Source: Solenopsis invicta
Taxonomy: Eukaryota; Arthropoda; Insecta; Hymenoptera; Formicidae
Assembly (NCBI RefSeq): GCF_016802725.1
Contig: NC_052672.1
Location: 14,952,710 to 15,016,709, forward strand
Reading direction: 5' to 3'
DNA: 64,000 bases
This document shows positions 14,714-27,080 of the stretch, piece after piece (within the stretch, counting starts at the first letter, position 1; every line of letters begins with the position of its first letter). The translations under genes and the position numbers were made by a program. Below the pieces are notes generated by a model. It did not search any database and was not told where the DNA came from. It worked only from the letters and a program-made list of their open reading frames with translations.

Positions 14714-14734
14714 CTCTCTCTCTCTCTCTCTCTC
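14714..14734. repeat. (TC)10 microsatellite
   Basis: Uninterrupted TC dinucleotides, followed by a looser CT-rich run. Confidence 0.9.
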
Positions 14735-15218
14735 CTCTCTTCTCCGGCTGTAAATTGAACTCTCGGCCACTCACGGCAACAAGTGCCAATTACAAAAGGC
14801 CGCACGAGATGCCGTTTACCCGGTTTACGTGTCGACCGGCGTGGCCGGTACCTTAATCTGGGATCGAAGATCGCCCTACCGGAGAGGAAGCGAGAGAGAC
14901 AGAATGCCTTCGTGCCGACCTAACCCAATCTCGCAGAAGGCTGCGAAATTCGCTTATGGCAAGTCACGCGATTCGCCGATGGAAATCGCCCGAGGGGCTA
15001 ATGCCATTAAGCGTCGTTTCCTCGACCGGCGCGATTAAGCGCGGATTTTTCTGCGCGAACGTGGATAACGCGCGCGCAACGCTCTCCGGGGGATTTTAAT
15101 GGGACGACGAGGGTACGATCGTCGTGTCTCTCACCCGCGATCCTCTTCTGTCGGACGTGATCCTAGCTGAGATATCCTCTCTCGCCTTTCGTCGGACAGA
15201 GAAGAAAAAAAATAAAAG

Positions 15219-15248
15219 ATAGAGAGCGAGAGAGAGAGAGAAAGAGAG
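15219..15248. repeat. GA-rich microsatellite
   Basis: GA repeat with a single GC interruption. It follows a poly-A stretch. Confidence 0.85.
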
Positions 15249-15438
15249 CATACCGGCAACGACTCAATCGCGCGAGGATAGAAGTTTTCACGATTCAGAG
15301 GCTCGACGATCGGCCGATGCGGAATTTTCATCCGCTACCGGGTTTCCGTACCGTAAACCGCAATAATGGAACGTGACGAATTTCACGTTACGACGCAGTC
15401 TCGCGCGCGCGAGCGAGCGACACGAAAAAAAAGCGATG

Positions 15439-15464
15439 AAAAAAAAGAGAGAGAGAGAAAAAAG
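15439..15464. repeat. A/GA purine tract
   Basis: A (GA)n core is flanked on both sides by poly-A, giving a mirror-symmetric purine run. Confidence 0.8.
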
Positions 15465-17743
15465 AGCGGTCGCGCATGGTTTTGTGCGAACTCGCGCCCC
15501 GGCAACGTGAACACGAGGCACAAAAACTTCTGTGATTTTTGAGGGAACAAAGCGTGCGCGCGTGTCCGTGTGGTGCGTTGTTTCGCGAACGAGAACACCG
15601 TTCGGTTCATAGAGAAACGTCGATGTCGCGAATAGGAGCTTTGAAGGGAGCTAATAGCGTCGTTTAGCCCGGGGTGAAATTTGAATCAGAGGGGGAGGAA
15701 GCGAAATTGCCCGGCGAAAGAACGCCGTTCATCGGCATTTCATGCAATGGATTGTTCCACTACAATAGGGAACAATGTTCAATTACAGGACTTGGATAAG
15801 CTGTTCGGACCTGATGTTGCATTTTAGTAAAACCTGTATAAAAAAAAAAGATCTATTTCTCAATATGTAATTTAAAGTCAAAAGCATTTTTATATAATAG
15901 TATTAATTTATCCTTTTCTTCTAATTTTTATCTCAAAATATTATATAATATATCTATTTACTATGTGACGTTACTATTTGAGTAAAGACTTATGTAATAA
16001 AACAAAACCTGCTAACATTTATGAAAAAAAATTATTACATATTTCTATAAATTTTTACAATGTATATTGCATATTGTTTTCACACATAAAAATAAAAATA
16101 ATATTTGCGTAATTCTGTTATAGATTTAGAGAGTTTCGAATATGAAATATGTTTCTTTATTTTTTTTTAAACTATGTAAATGTCACCGACAATCAATTTT
16201 TAGCCACAAAGAAATGATTCTAATTTAACAAGAAACTCATTTTTCTATCTTGGTAATTTCTTTCTTTTATCTCTTACTTCTTTCTTTTTTAATCACGGTT
16301 TCAGAAGAAACAACTTTTAACAGTTGTAACTCTTCTATTTTGTTACTAAAAGTACGATACGACAACACGAGCTGACTACGTTCAATTCAGAAGTCGTTTT
16401 ACGCGTCGCGCACCGATCGCCGACCGTTTGAGAGTACAAACTTCGAAATCATCCCGTTCGTTCGCACGGGATTTCGAACGAGTTCGCGGAAGTTTCATCG
16501 CCGATTGGGAACAGAATTGGCGCTCGCTCGCAGAATCAGCCTCGCTATTCTCGCGCGCAACTTGTATCGCTGTCTAAAGGAAGAAAATCAGAGTCCTCAA
16601 GACCCGACCGAACGACTTTACAAAACGATTGCGAAAGATTATGAGACAGCTCAATAAGAAAACCCGAGAAGGAGCCTACGTTTCGCGAACGCATCGCGCG
16701 AACACGCAACGTGTTCCTCCGGTTGATTGCAAAACTTCTTAAGCGGCAACGACGTAAAATTGTATGCGAAAACCAGCGGGCGGATTTTCGAAAAATAATA
16801 CACTCACGCGTTGGAAAGTTTATTACAAAACTCTCACGCAAGAATAATAAAGCAATACGTGCTTCATCTAGAGCGACAGTAAAGTAAAATAATGTTTGAC
16901 CAAGTGTGAGTGCAGCGAAAAGTGACGAGCCTTTCGCCACGTTTTGAAAAAGCAGCATTACTTATGTAAGTTAACTTGTTAGTTAAATTTAATCGCATTT
17001 AATTAAATACTGTTGAATAAATCCAATCGAATGAGGCGAATTATTGTTGAATGACGCGTTGATAACGAATCCTTCTTCTTGATGCATTTGAAATTGACGT
17101 TTCTTTGACGATAACGGCAAAATGGAAAATTCAATTACATCATTATTTAACGTTAAAACGGGATTCAATTAAAATTCTTTTAACTCTATCGTATTGTAAC
17201 GGGGGAAAATTCATTATTTACTCCATACAAAGAACGTATTTGTAAGATTAGCCACTGTTTAATCGAAAAGTGTCATCCCGTTCTGTGTAATTCCCTCCGA
17301 CGAGACAGACCATTCTTTCGCCGCGATTCCGGCGCGTCTCGTGCAAATTGAATCTAGAGCTTGAATTACGCAGATAACGCGAAATTACGTTGTCTCGCCG
17401 GACGGTCCCGGGCGAGCCTTCAGCGCGCGGGACATAAAAGTCGAGTACGAAATTCCGCCACGCGTCTCGGCTACGATCGTGGACGAAGAGAATGAGGGAA
17501 CGAGTGAGCCACGAAACTGCCGTTTAAACGAACATCCGCGCGGTTTCTCTAGTCGAATGGCGTTGTCGGGAACGCGCTGAAACGTTACGTAAATGCACAC
17601 TGCATTCCCGGACCTCTATCGGCTATAAATCTTATCGCCATTAAAATCAGCATGTACATCTCTCCGACGACGACGGGAGCTCAGTCGTGGAACGCCTGTC
17701 AATTTCAGCGCCGTCACTTTCCTGCCTATTCCCTTATTCTCAT

Positions 17744-17767
17744 TCTCTCTCTCTCTCTCTCTCTCTC
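17744..17767. repeat. (CT)12 microsatellite
   Basis: An uninterrupted CT run within a longer pyrimidine-rich stretch. Confidence 0.95.
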
Positions 17768-18051
17768 CCTCTCTTTCCAGCTTGTACCCTCGTGAAAATC
17801 GTCATAAAGTCGCACCCTTCGGAGGCGAGTCGGCTTACGCATTACATAGGCACGTACCTTGGTACGTACGTGCGCGGATCGATAACTTGCACGTCGTAAC
17901 TTATGCCGCGCCTCGTATCCCGTCATCCTCGTTTTCGTCGTCGTCGACATCCTCCCCCCGTTCCTCCTTCTTCCCGCCGCGGCCTTCTCGCGTCGCGATC
18001 GTGATCGCGTGAGAGCTTTTCAACACGGGACACGGCATTATTGTGCTGCCA

Positions 18052-18079
18052 CAGCAGTAGCAGCAGCAGCAGCAGCAGC
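18052..18079. repeat. (CAG)n trinucleotide array
   Basis: About nine CAG units with one TAG interruption. The TAG and the surrounding stops argue against a coding glutamine repeat on the plus strand. Confidence 0.9.
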
Positions 18080-18384
18080 CACTGTCGGTGCACGCGTACA
18101 TCAGATCGTGCGCACGGAATCCCACCGAATCAGAAAATAATCATCGCAGCCACGGCTCACGTGCGCGAGAGATAGTCTCACGTTCTCTCATCGAGGGTAG
18201 AGCGAGGTCCGGGCACAATTTTCACGGTGGTATTAAAAGTCCGGGCACGTTGCATCCCCGTCTCGGGGTTGTCGCGCCGTCTGCGAGAAGCTGGTTAGCG
18301 ACTTTCTTTTCGCCATCCTGCTGCCCTTCTCCGATGGCTACGACGAGAATCGTCCGCGTGCAAATACAACAAACTCGTATCTCT

Positions 18385-18430
<46 letters not shown>

Positions 18431-18432
18431 CG
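18385..18432. repeat. (GAC)n trinucleotide array
   Basis: About sixteen GAC units with one GAT variant. It produces a polythreonine frame on the plus strand and a polyvaline frame on the minus strand. Neither has flanking sequence that looks coding. Confidence 0.95.
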
Positions 18433-19010
18433 GTGATTTGTGTATCCCAACGCGTATAACGGAAGCCGTGAATCGCGCGCAAATCCTCATCCATACATAC
18501 GCGCAGAATCTCGAAATAATTCTGAGAGCTCCATTTCCTGTATCTTACACACACTATACATTATTACGCCTTTAAATTATTAAACATTTTTATTTGACGT
18601 GAGACGATATTTTAATTAACGAGATAAGCTGTTGTTTCCACATGAAACGAATTATTTAATTACAATAATGTTATATGCCGAATTTGTACAAGAGATCACA
18701 GCAAAATTACGCAACATTTGGTTGATTTATATAACTCTGTTACGTACTGTTACGTAATAGTCATGTAAACTATGGTACAATTCACAATCCCCGGAATTGG
18801 AAACAAAACGGTACAGTTTGATCCAATTTGATATTGCAAGGTAAACATTTTAATCGGCTTTTACCTGTCTATGATTTATAGGAATATCGGATGAAATACA
18901 ACATTTTAAGAATCATAAACAAATAAATAAGTGGATAAAAAGATTTATTTAGCGATTTGTATTCCTATTTCCTTTTTAAATTTGAAAAACGATATAGTAA
19001 AACGCTGATT

Positions 19011-19058
19011 TATACGCATATGTACGTACACACGTACACGTGTATACGCATGTGTATG
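19011..19058. other. 48-base alternating purine-pyrimidine tract
   Basis: Every base from 19,011 to 19,058 alternates strictly pyrimidine-purine without being a simple dinucleotide repeat. CG, CA, TG and TA steps are mixed, and it contains palindromes such as GTACGTAC and TACACGTGTA. Such tracts can adopt left-handed DNA under torsion. Confidence 0.9.
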
Positions 19059-20611
19059 ATTATATTAAAGAAAAATACTCTTTTACTACGAAAACTTTTC
19101 AAGTCACATTTTATCATCGTAAAGACGCATTACGAACAAATTGCACAGCAATTACATCTGTCAAGCTTGCAGTTATCGACTCGATCCTACAGATAGAGCA
19201 CCGGCAGTAGAAACAACAGCTCGCTGAAGAAAGAGCACTCGAAATGATCGCGTCTTAAAATCGCCAGCAGACCTCGGCCGGCAGTTTCCCCTCTATTTTA
19301 TACTTTTACGACGGAGGGCGCGACTATTCCAATAATCGTAAAAATGAGGCAACGTCTCGGAATAGCGCCGCGGGCCAAGATACGCGTCATTAGGCGTGCG
19401 GCATTCGCAAAGTTAGTAGGAAGAGTCGCGGGTGTAAGCCGTACCAACGTAACGGCCGGTCGTAACGATAACCGTATCAATGCTAAAACTCTCGAGTGTT
19501 CTCCGAGCGCGAGATGAAAAGGCAAATCCGAAAAGAGCAACATCTGGATCGTCGCTGCATTATTACACATTAATTGTGTGTACAGATTCTTCAATTCAGC
19601 AGGAGAAAACGCACAACACGGATTTTCTCTCCCTTCGCGGGAGCCGATCCTGCGAATATCAACGCGACATTATTCTTTCTCAATTACGTGGAAAACTGTT
19701 TTTCACTTTGATACGATTTTATACATATACTTTTATTCGCTCGATATTTATTGCGCTCGCTTAATTATCGAGGCGAATGTTTAAATATAGAGAAGCACGC
19801 GATACGTCATACTGGCTCTTCTTTATGACACATTCCTAATTGCATCGGTAATGGCAACGTCGACACCTAATTATTGTGAAAAAAAAACCATGATCGAAGC
19901 TAACGAAGTTGCCGGAGGTAAGTTGAGCGAGAGATCGTCCCGAGATCGGTATTGCGATACTATCGTGAGTATCCGTAATTATGTGCGATCGGGGAAACGC
20001 AGCAAAACGAGCACGCACGTACGAGGAATATCGAGGATGCTTAATTGAAGCCGTGCCTGGTGTACAGAGCGAGTCAACGGATGTTTTACTCCGGACGGGA
20101 TACGGGCCCGGCTTTATACTCCGACGGATTCTTAAATCTTTCGCGAATTACGTGACGCGAATCGTCGTGGAGGCAGGCGCGACGATGACGACGACGCGGA
20201 CGCGACGTGTGACGCGCGTTGCCATACGCCTGATTTCGCATCCTAGTCGCGCCGATTCGATCATTCGGCCTCTTCTCCTCGCGTCAGTCAACCTCTTTGC
20301 CGGCGTCGGACACGTAAAGTGGAGGAATTGCGCTTCCGGAACTACTCTTTGATGTGCGTCGCGCGATCGGCTCGATTGGCCGAGCGTCCGTGAATTCTAT
20401 TGGGGATTCGTTCGACGAGAGGGGCCGAAAATCGAGAGGCCGAGTGAGTCCTCTCTCGACGGTATTGGCAATGCGGCGCGTCACCCCGAGGGATGTTACC
20501 GAGAACTCTCGACGGGTGCGATCGTGACGTTTTAATTTCAGTGTTGAGGAACGAGGTGTCGGGATTGCTACGAGCTAGGAAGAGAGCTAAACGCTAATGA
20601 ATATAATCTCG

Positions 20612-20645
20612 CGCACCGCGCACCGCGCGCCGCGCCGCGCCGCGT
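20612..20645. repeat. CCGCG-type low-complexity run
   Basis: Imperfect repeats of CGCGC/CCGCG units. A similar GGCGC array lies at 31,641-31,663. Confidence 0.8.
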
Positions 20646-22280
20646 AGCGACATCGAAAAAAATGTAGACGTCTGTAATCGAACGCGAGTCGCGACCCGCG
20701 GCGTACCTTCCTTCTCTCCTTCGCGGAACACGGTATTTTTATCTTCACTCTGACACTCCGCTATAACTTAATATGTATTTCGAATAGCCGAGCTAAGCTC
20801 GGAGAGCGCGCGAATTATCATGCCGCGAGCGCTAAAACATCTGGTCCCGACTCGGGATAGGTAATTACGCGGTCATTCGGTAGATAAACCGGTTAAATCA
20901 TCCATGTCAAACTATCTTCGGACTGGTTATCTCCGTTCCTCCCCCTCGTGTCCCCGCTTCTTGTTCCCCGCTTCGCTTCGCCATTATCAATCCGGTCCCC
21001 GATCCTCTCGGCTCGACCAGAACGCGGTCGCGCTGCAATTTAAATTCTCTTATTGAGGACCGTTAAGATCCCTCTCTCTTTCCCTCTCTCTATCTCTCCC
21101 GTTTTCTTCGGCCTAAGACGATCGAACGACATAATAATCGTTTAAGGTCTATCAATAAAATCAAAGCTCGTTATGGAGCTTAACGATGCGGACGTATATA
21201 ACGCGAAACGATGGCGTTGACCGCGTTGTCTTGTGATTGCTCCGACGATTATCGTCAATTATTTACTATCTACTCTCGCCGTAACAAGTTTAATAGTTTC
21301 GTCATTTTTGTTACGTTACAAGCTAGGTAATCCATAAACACACGAAGGAACATATAGACGCTATACAGCACGTTTGTTGGCAGCACGTAGAAAGCGTATC
21401 TATACCGCAGAAGCAAATGAAAATTGCATGAAGTCTACGTATATGTATTCCCTTAACTAAAGTAAACGCAACCGTCTTAAAGTTGTGTTTCACGTGATAT
21501 CTTGGAAAATTGATTTGCATAAAGACGAAATATGACTTCTACCGCGCGGAAACTTGAGAGAGAGATTCCGAGTAAGCTGAAATATTATATAATTTTTATA
21601 TAATTGTTTTTAATTTTTCTGACGCACAATTATCGGAGAAGAGCGCAAACGTTATTGCATTAGTTCTGATGATGCAAATTAGCCAAAGATATAATAGACT
21701 ACAATTGCAATCACAGGACCGGAAAGGGTCAAGTCACGCGATTTCACGGACGCGATCTATTTTTACAAAGCTTAATGGATTAATGGGGTATTCTGTCAAT
21801 TGGATAATCGGGTGTACGTAGGTAGGGTTTGCGAATTGACATCATTTCGAAGCAAATCGCTTGACGAAATAATCGTCGTAATGGGCAGCCTAGCTGAGTT
21901 ATCAAAAAGTTCCTACCGATTTCAATACCGTTGAAAACTCTGGAAAACGATTTCGTCCTATTTCTCGAATAACCCCGTCATTCGACGAAACGCTGCAACA
22001 GCTGGAGCTCGTTAAATGTATTTTGAGCAGGCATGTAATAACAACGTGTTATTGTTCCACGCCGGTGTGAAAACGCGTCCGGTGCACGCGCCAAACTAAA
22101 ATTACTGCGTAACCTTGACAAAAGATTCCAACGTGCACGATTTCACGCAGTGGGTATAATATTGCAAATCTAATTAAATATTGTACTTAGTTAGATGCAA
22201 TCATCTGTCGTCTACATCGATTTATTAATCAAAGTAGAACAATGACCATTATGTTACTCTTAATTTAATTATACTACAAA

Positions 22281-22318
22281 AGAGAGTAAGAAAGAGAGAG
22301 AGAGAGAGAGAAAGAGAA
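22281..22318. repeat. Interrupted (GA)n microsatellite
   Basis: GA repeats interrupted by TA and AA. Confidence 0.85.
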
Positions 22319-23506
22319 ATATAAAAAGTTTTTATCACAATCCTTATATACTTCAACACACGTTATTTCAAAATAATCAATCTCTTTCGACAAGAAGATA
22401 AAAAAGATAGAGCTCTTTTTAATTCTCTTATCCTGTCATTACTCTTTATAGACAATATTTCAAAAGCACTATATAATATTTTAATAACATACTCTGAAAA
22501 TTAATTAAAATCAAAAATCCTAAACAAAAGTGTCGAGATCGTAACAGCTTTTGAATTGTAATCAAAGTTGGCCGATGATATCGCCCATACGCTCAAGTTC
22601 GTAATTGCATTACATGAGTACTATTTTATCGTGCATAGTATTTTAAATAAACTATACAAAAAAATCTTTCTTATCCTACAACAAAATATTTATTGATTAA
22701 AATGCCTTTATTTTGTTTCAGGTGTATAAGTTACCAATAAATGTGAAGAAACAGACTATAAAGAATAACGTTAAAACTCGGAGTATTTCAATGATAAAAA
22801 TGATAATCATTTTAGCACATTTTCTAATAAATATATTATTTTAAATACGCTATGTGATTGTGAAAAAAGATATTTCTTATTTAATTTACATTAATGACAT
22901 GCATATACAAAAATTTTTGACTATTGTTTTCTTCCATAACAATTTATACAATATTTAATCCTGAAAGGATTATAGAGAAGCCAAACACAGACTTCAAATT
23001 CTATTTTAAAAATATTTTAGAAAAAAAATAAAAAAAATAAAACGCACGCAAATATTTTAACAATGTTTCTCTACCGAGTTTTATAGATATTAATCAATAT
23101 TTATTTTTTACATAAATACATACAATATATAAATCCTGTCAATATATATCCTGTTCTCTCCGTCCATGAGATATGAATGAAGAAATGTTCTAAACTGTCA
23201 GTACTTTTTATATTTTGAAATGTCAATATTTTGTAATTGTTATAATTTTATTTTTTTGTTTCTTTTTTATTTACTAACACAATAAATTTAAAAGTTTGAA
23301 TAGTTTTGTTATAAAATTTTTTAATAAAAATGTCTAAATAATATTATTAATAAATAATATCTTCAAAATATTTTTCATTTGGTTTTTTTAAAAATCTCAT
23401 AGTTGTGATATCATTATAATACGATGATTTCGTAAATTCCATGTTAAATATTATTTTTAATATTATTATCAATCTGTTTTATTGTTAGTTTATCCATTTT
23501 ACGGTG

Positions 23507-23538
23507 AATTTTTCTCTTAGATTTCTAAGAGAAAAATT
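23507..23538. repeat. Perfect hairpin, 14-bp stem, 4-nt loop
   Basis: AATTTTTCTCTTAG pairs perfectly with CTAAGAGAAAAATT around the loop ATTT. It lies about 120 bp left of the cassette copy at 23.66 kb. In minus-strand orientation that is just downstream of the exon-like block. Confidence 0.9.
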
Positions 23539-23660
23539 TCTCAGTAATACTCTTTACTCCAATTTTTCACACAACATATGTATTATACATAACACATGTA
23601 TCATGCATGTTTGTTGTTTTTCCAAGTCCATTGCCGCAAATTAAAAATTAAAAATAATTT

Positions 23661-24850
23661 GACTCACCGGTACGAGATGCCACGCGGTAGAGAAATTGTA
23701 GCACAACTGCGTTAATCTCTAAAATATAAATACATTCTTCAAAAAATTACCGCCCAAAATAATAAATATTTTAAAAGTAAGCATGGCACGCACTGACTTT
23801 TTTATTTATCCTTTTTTCAAGTAATAATATTTAATAGGATAATTATGTAATCAAACAAAAACAATTTTTTGCACACGCGAGAGTAAATAATAAATAAATG
23901 TATAATAAACTTATAGCATGATTGTTCTATTAAGGGGCCCGATGCCTCCTTCAGATTTCTTCATTGCACTTACACTCACGGTTAATTACTATCGCGCAAC
24001 ACTTTCCTGATAACTCTTAACATTAATTAAATGCGCCGGGTGTGTTAAAAAAAATAACGCGAGGAAACAACTGTGCACGGAACTATGATCCACGACGTCT
24101 CGCAAACTAGTGCAACGGACCAGACTCGAACAGCGAAAGTGGTTAACAAATCAATGCGCACCGAATTTATGCTACACGCTCAATAGATGTAAAATATGTT
24201 AATTGATAAATTAAACGTATTGTGAATCATTTAAATGTATTGTAAATTCGAGTCAATTCATTTCATATTCACGGCATTCAGTTCATTTAACGAACAATTC
24301 AAGGCGTGATGTGAAGAATATTTGAATCCAAACGTCATAGAAATAATTATGCTCGTAAAAATATAAAATAAATACTATTATTTTGATTTTATTGTTACTT
24401 TAATTTGATAACATCAAATATAACATAATGAACATATTATATATATGAAAGATATCTATTTTAAGAAACAGTCAATGTCACGATGCATTTATGGAACGTT
24501 AATCAAAGTTAAAAAATGCATAAGTCAATAGTCGCTAATGGAAAGCGTTTACTTTCAATTTTATTTCAATGATGCTTCGAAGGCTAATAACGGAGCAGTT
24601 GTTCTCAACACTACTTGTTCACTCGAACCTCACTATATGAATGATAGCGCGGCGACCTTGGCTGCGTTCGGGAAGAGCAATATCAACGCTATTACGTCAA
24701 TCTATCTTTGTTTTACGTCTAATAAACGATGTAGACAGAGCGATGCAATAGCGCTGATAGTGCGCTGCCCTTGTATAAACAATACGTCATGGCGTACGCA
24801 ACTCTGTTTACGATAAGCAAGCGCCAAAGGCCAAGCGTCGCATGTGTGTG
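23661..24850 (-). repeat. Minus-strand cassette, copy 1 (decayed)
   Basis: Four blocks in the same left-to-right order are recognisably related to sequence at 60.3-62.9 kb. First, the exon-like block 23,668-23,716 has a GTGAGTC donor on its left. Second, a block around 23,930-23,990 shares the GGCATCGGGC core (minus strand) and an upstream ATGAAG. Third, a short GCGAGGAAA block sits near 24,060. Fourth, a CpG-rich block at 24,575-24,800 includes GAATGATAGCGCGGCGACC. The donor expected after the second block is destroyed (ATAAGT where copy 2 has GTGAGT), so this copy looks degenerate. Relatedness is judged by eye; what the cassette is remains unknown. Confidence 0.6.
23668..23716 (-). other. 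Exon-like block, copy 1
   Basis: On the minus strand a TTTATATTTTAG acceptor-like tract precedes a 49-nt block that ends at a GTGAGTC donor. It aligns imperfectly with the 47-nt block at 60,309-60,355. The shared start is ATTAACG and the shared end is a CG before the donor. The 2-nt length difference and the poor codon agreement suggest untranslated sequence. Confidence 0.4.
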
Positions 24851-25847
24851 TGTTTACTATTCCTCGAAACCTATAAAATAATTAAAGGATTTCGGTTTCA
24901 CGGTTTTCTTTTTTGCAGCATTTATAGTTTCAGTAATTACATTTTTGATCGATTGCAATTTCAAATATTTAATATGTTAGACTTCATAATTTAAAAAAAA
25001 TCAAATAATTCTTTTTATACACAATTACTAATCAATTTATCAAGCAGCCTGTATTTCACAATATACTTATTTACATCGCAGGATCCTGATGATATCTCGT
25101 AATGTATTCGAATTAATAATTACGTGTATCATACGCACGTTCCTCATAAAAGGGAAATCTAAATCTAAATCTCGTACTTCGAAATGCCTCATTAACGCTT
25201 GATGTAAAATAAAGTACCTTAGACGCGTCTCGACGTTATTCGAGAGCAGCACGGTATCATTTCGGTAACGAAGGGTGACTTGAGCAAATGTGGGCCTCCT
25301 TGAGCTGTCTCGAGAGGGGCAACTAACTAGGATATCAGGAAAGATGATCTACCACACGGAATTTTACCACGGACAGATTCTGATTCACAACGACAGATTG
25401 CCAATGTAACAGGCATACATCTCGTAAGGGTACCGGTTAAGATTTTTGCCTCCGCGGCTGTCCGACGTATCGGAAAAAATTAATATGATGGTAAGGTAAA
25501 GCAAGGACTACTCTACTAACTGGTATCGATACGTGATCAGTACAGGTTTTTAATATATTCCGCTTAATTTTATCTCGCGATAGACGATGCACGATATCGG
25601 ATTACGACGTGTCGCAAAATGCTGAAGCGTGACGATCGCTGCCCGACGAATTTCTACCACGAACAGTTGTTAACCATAAAATAACGTTATCGTACGATAT
25701 CCCCTACACTTGTTTCAAAATATATTCACGCCGCGCCGCTTGTCGTTTACGAGCGTAGGAACGTAAAAATAATATGCGTTTCTAATTCAGTCATCTGAAC
25801 CTTACGCCTTAAGTTACCGCGGATTATTAAAGCCAAGGCAGAAACAG

Positions 25848-25903
<56 letters not shown>

Positions 25904-27080
25904 AAAGTGGCAGCTTGTTTTCGTTCAAGAAATATGTTACGTCTGATTTAGACGAAGCGGATTTCGGTCTTGAGAATCGGCCAAGAATCGAAATACAGAA
26001 CAGGAAACGGTACGCGGAAGAGTCGGAATTTGAATAAGAGAACTTGGAAAGATAGGGGATGTGATTCATGCGGCGACGAGTATAGTAAAGGTATTCGAAA
26101 CCCGAAATTGCCAAAAACTTCGTAGTAACAAATGAGCTGCCAACTTAGGCGCTATCCTAAAATATACGTTATTGCAGCAAAGCATTAGTACACAAACTAC
26201 GCGACAAAATGTATTTAATACTTGAGCCAATTTTCAAAATTAATATTCTAATTGCAAAATATAATTAATTTGATAATTATTTTAATTAAATATAAATGAT
26301 ATTACAGCTAGCCGATTGATGACGTGTGTATTGCGCATCGACTTAAATGCACTTGCATTAATTGTCAAGAGATTACAGTAGCTGAACGCTGAATCACACT
26401 AAGCACGTAAAACACCTCGGGCAAAAATAAATAAAAACGCTCTTCGGCAACATCGTTAAACGAGTTTTACTTTCTCCCCGCAATTCCCCGTGTAGAAATC
26501 TACGAAGCCCTAAAATTCCATAGATACAAGCAGGACTACAAATCGCGTTAACCTTCTTGGCCCCGCCATCCGCTGCCCATCTTAAATTCAGGGCATGGAA
26601 TGCCGCACTGGGGAAAAAGGCAGGCAACGTCCTTAAACCCGAGAGGAAAGGTAGAAACCTGGTAGGGTTTCGCCAATCCTCTTGTCACAAAATATATTTC
26701 CTAAATAGAAATACCGCAATGTTTGCTCGAAAACGTTTCAAATTGAATAAGTGCGAGGAATAAAAATATTCAACGACAAATCGCCATTTTTTAATTATTA
26801 ACCACAGTATGATATTATTATATATTGCCGAAATGTTTAATTATGAAATAGACTGAGCAAGGACATAGATAACTATATACCGTTATCTGTCGTTCCTCTT
26901 GATATTTTTAGGCTCTTCAATCTATCGGTAACTAAATACAGTAAAGCAAGTTAATAGCATATATGTATATATTGTCCTCTTTCTGTCAATAAATATTGAG
27001 ACGTGAAAACGTTACAACTTCGGGTGTAGATATGAATATGTCAAAAACCATAATATAAATCATAGATACGATTTCAAGCC
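24851..27080. other. Mixed non-coding sequence
   Basis: AT-rich tracts alternate with moderate GC. The longest CT microsatellite of the window lies at 25,850-25,901. Short frames on both strands show no family features. Confidence 0.5.
25850..25901. repeat. (TC)n microsatellite, about 50 bp
   Basis: About 25 TC units with one TTTC interruption near the left end. On the minus strand it makes an arginine-glutamate repeat in a spurious frame. Confidence 0.95.

Larger units (their letters stand above)
13860..17300. other. Alternating AT-rich and CpG-rich non-coding sequence
   Basis: AT-rich tracts (13,860-14,520 and 15,760-16,340) flank a CpG-rich block (14,520-15,760). The CpG-rich block carries a CT microsatellite (14,714-14,734) and two purine-rich runs. 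A 137-codon minus-strand frame at 16,545-16,958 has no recognisable motif, and I leave it uncalled. Confidence 0.5.
17300..18540. other. CpG-rich, microsatellite-dense segment
   Basis: Three microsatellites (CT, CAG, GAC) lie within about 700 bp, with many CGA triplets between them. Both strands have open frames of 70-120 codons, including polyT and polyV runs encoded by the GAC array. They carry no domain features. Confidence 0.55.
18541..21560. other. AT-rich then CpG-rich non-coding sequence
   Basis: From 18,541 to 19,160 the sequence is AT-rich and contains the 48-base alternating purine-pyrimidine tract. From 19,160 to 21,560 it is CpG-rich with a CCGCG-type run at 20,612-20,645. No frame is recognisable. 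Confidence 0.5.
21560..23640. other. Long AT-rich stretch, no gene seen
   Basis: Mostly A/T with frequent stops in all frames. It contains a GA microsatellite (22,281-22,318) and a perfect 14-bp stem hairpin (23,507-23,538). Nothing else was recognised. Confidence 0.6.

Noticed and set aside
17852..17867. Palindrome ACGTACC-TT-GGTACGT
   Set aside because: Only a 7-bp stem in a region rich in ACGT words; not distinguishable from chance.
18052..18079. CAG array as a coding glutamine repeat
   Set aside because: The plus-strand glutamine frame includes TAG within the array and no flanking coding sequence.
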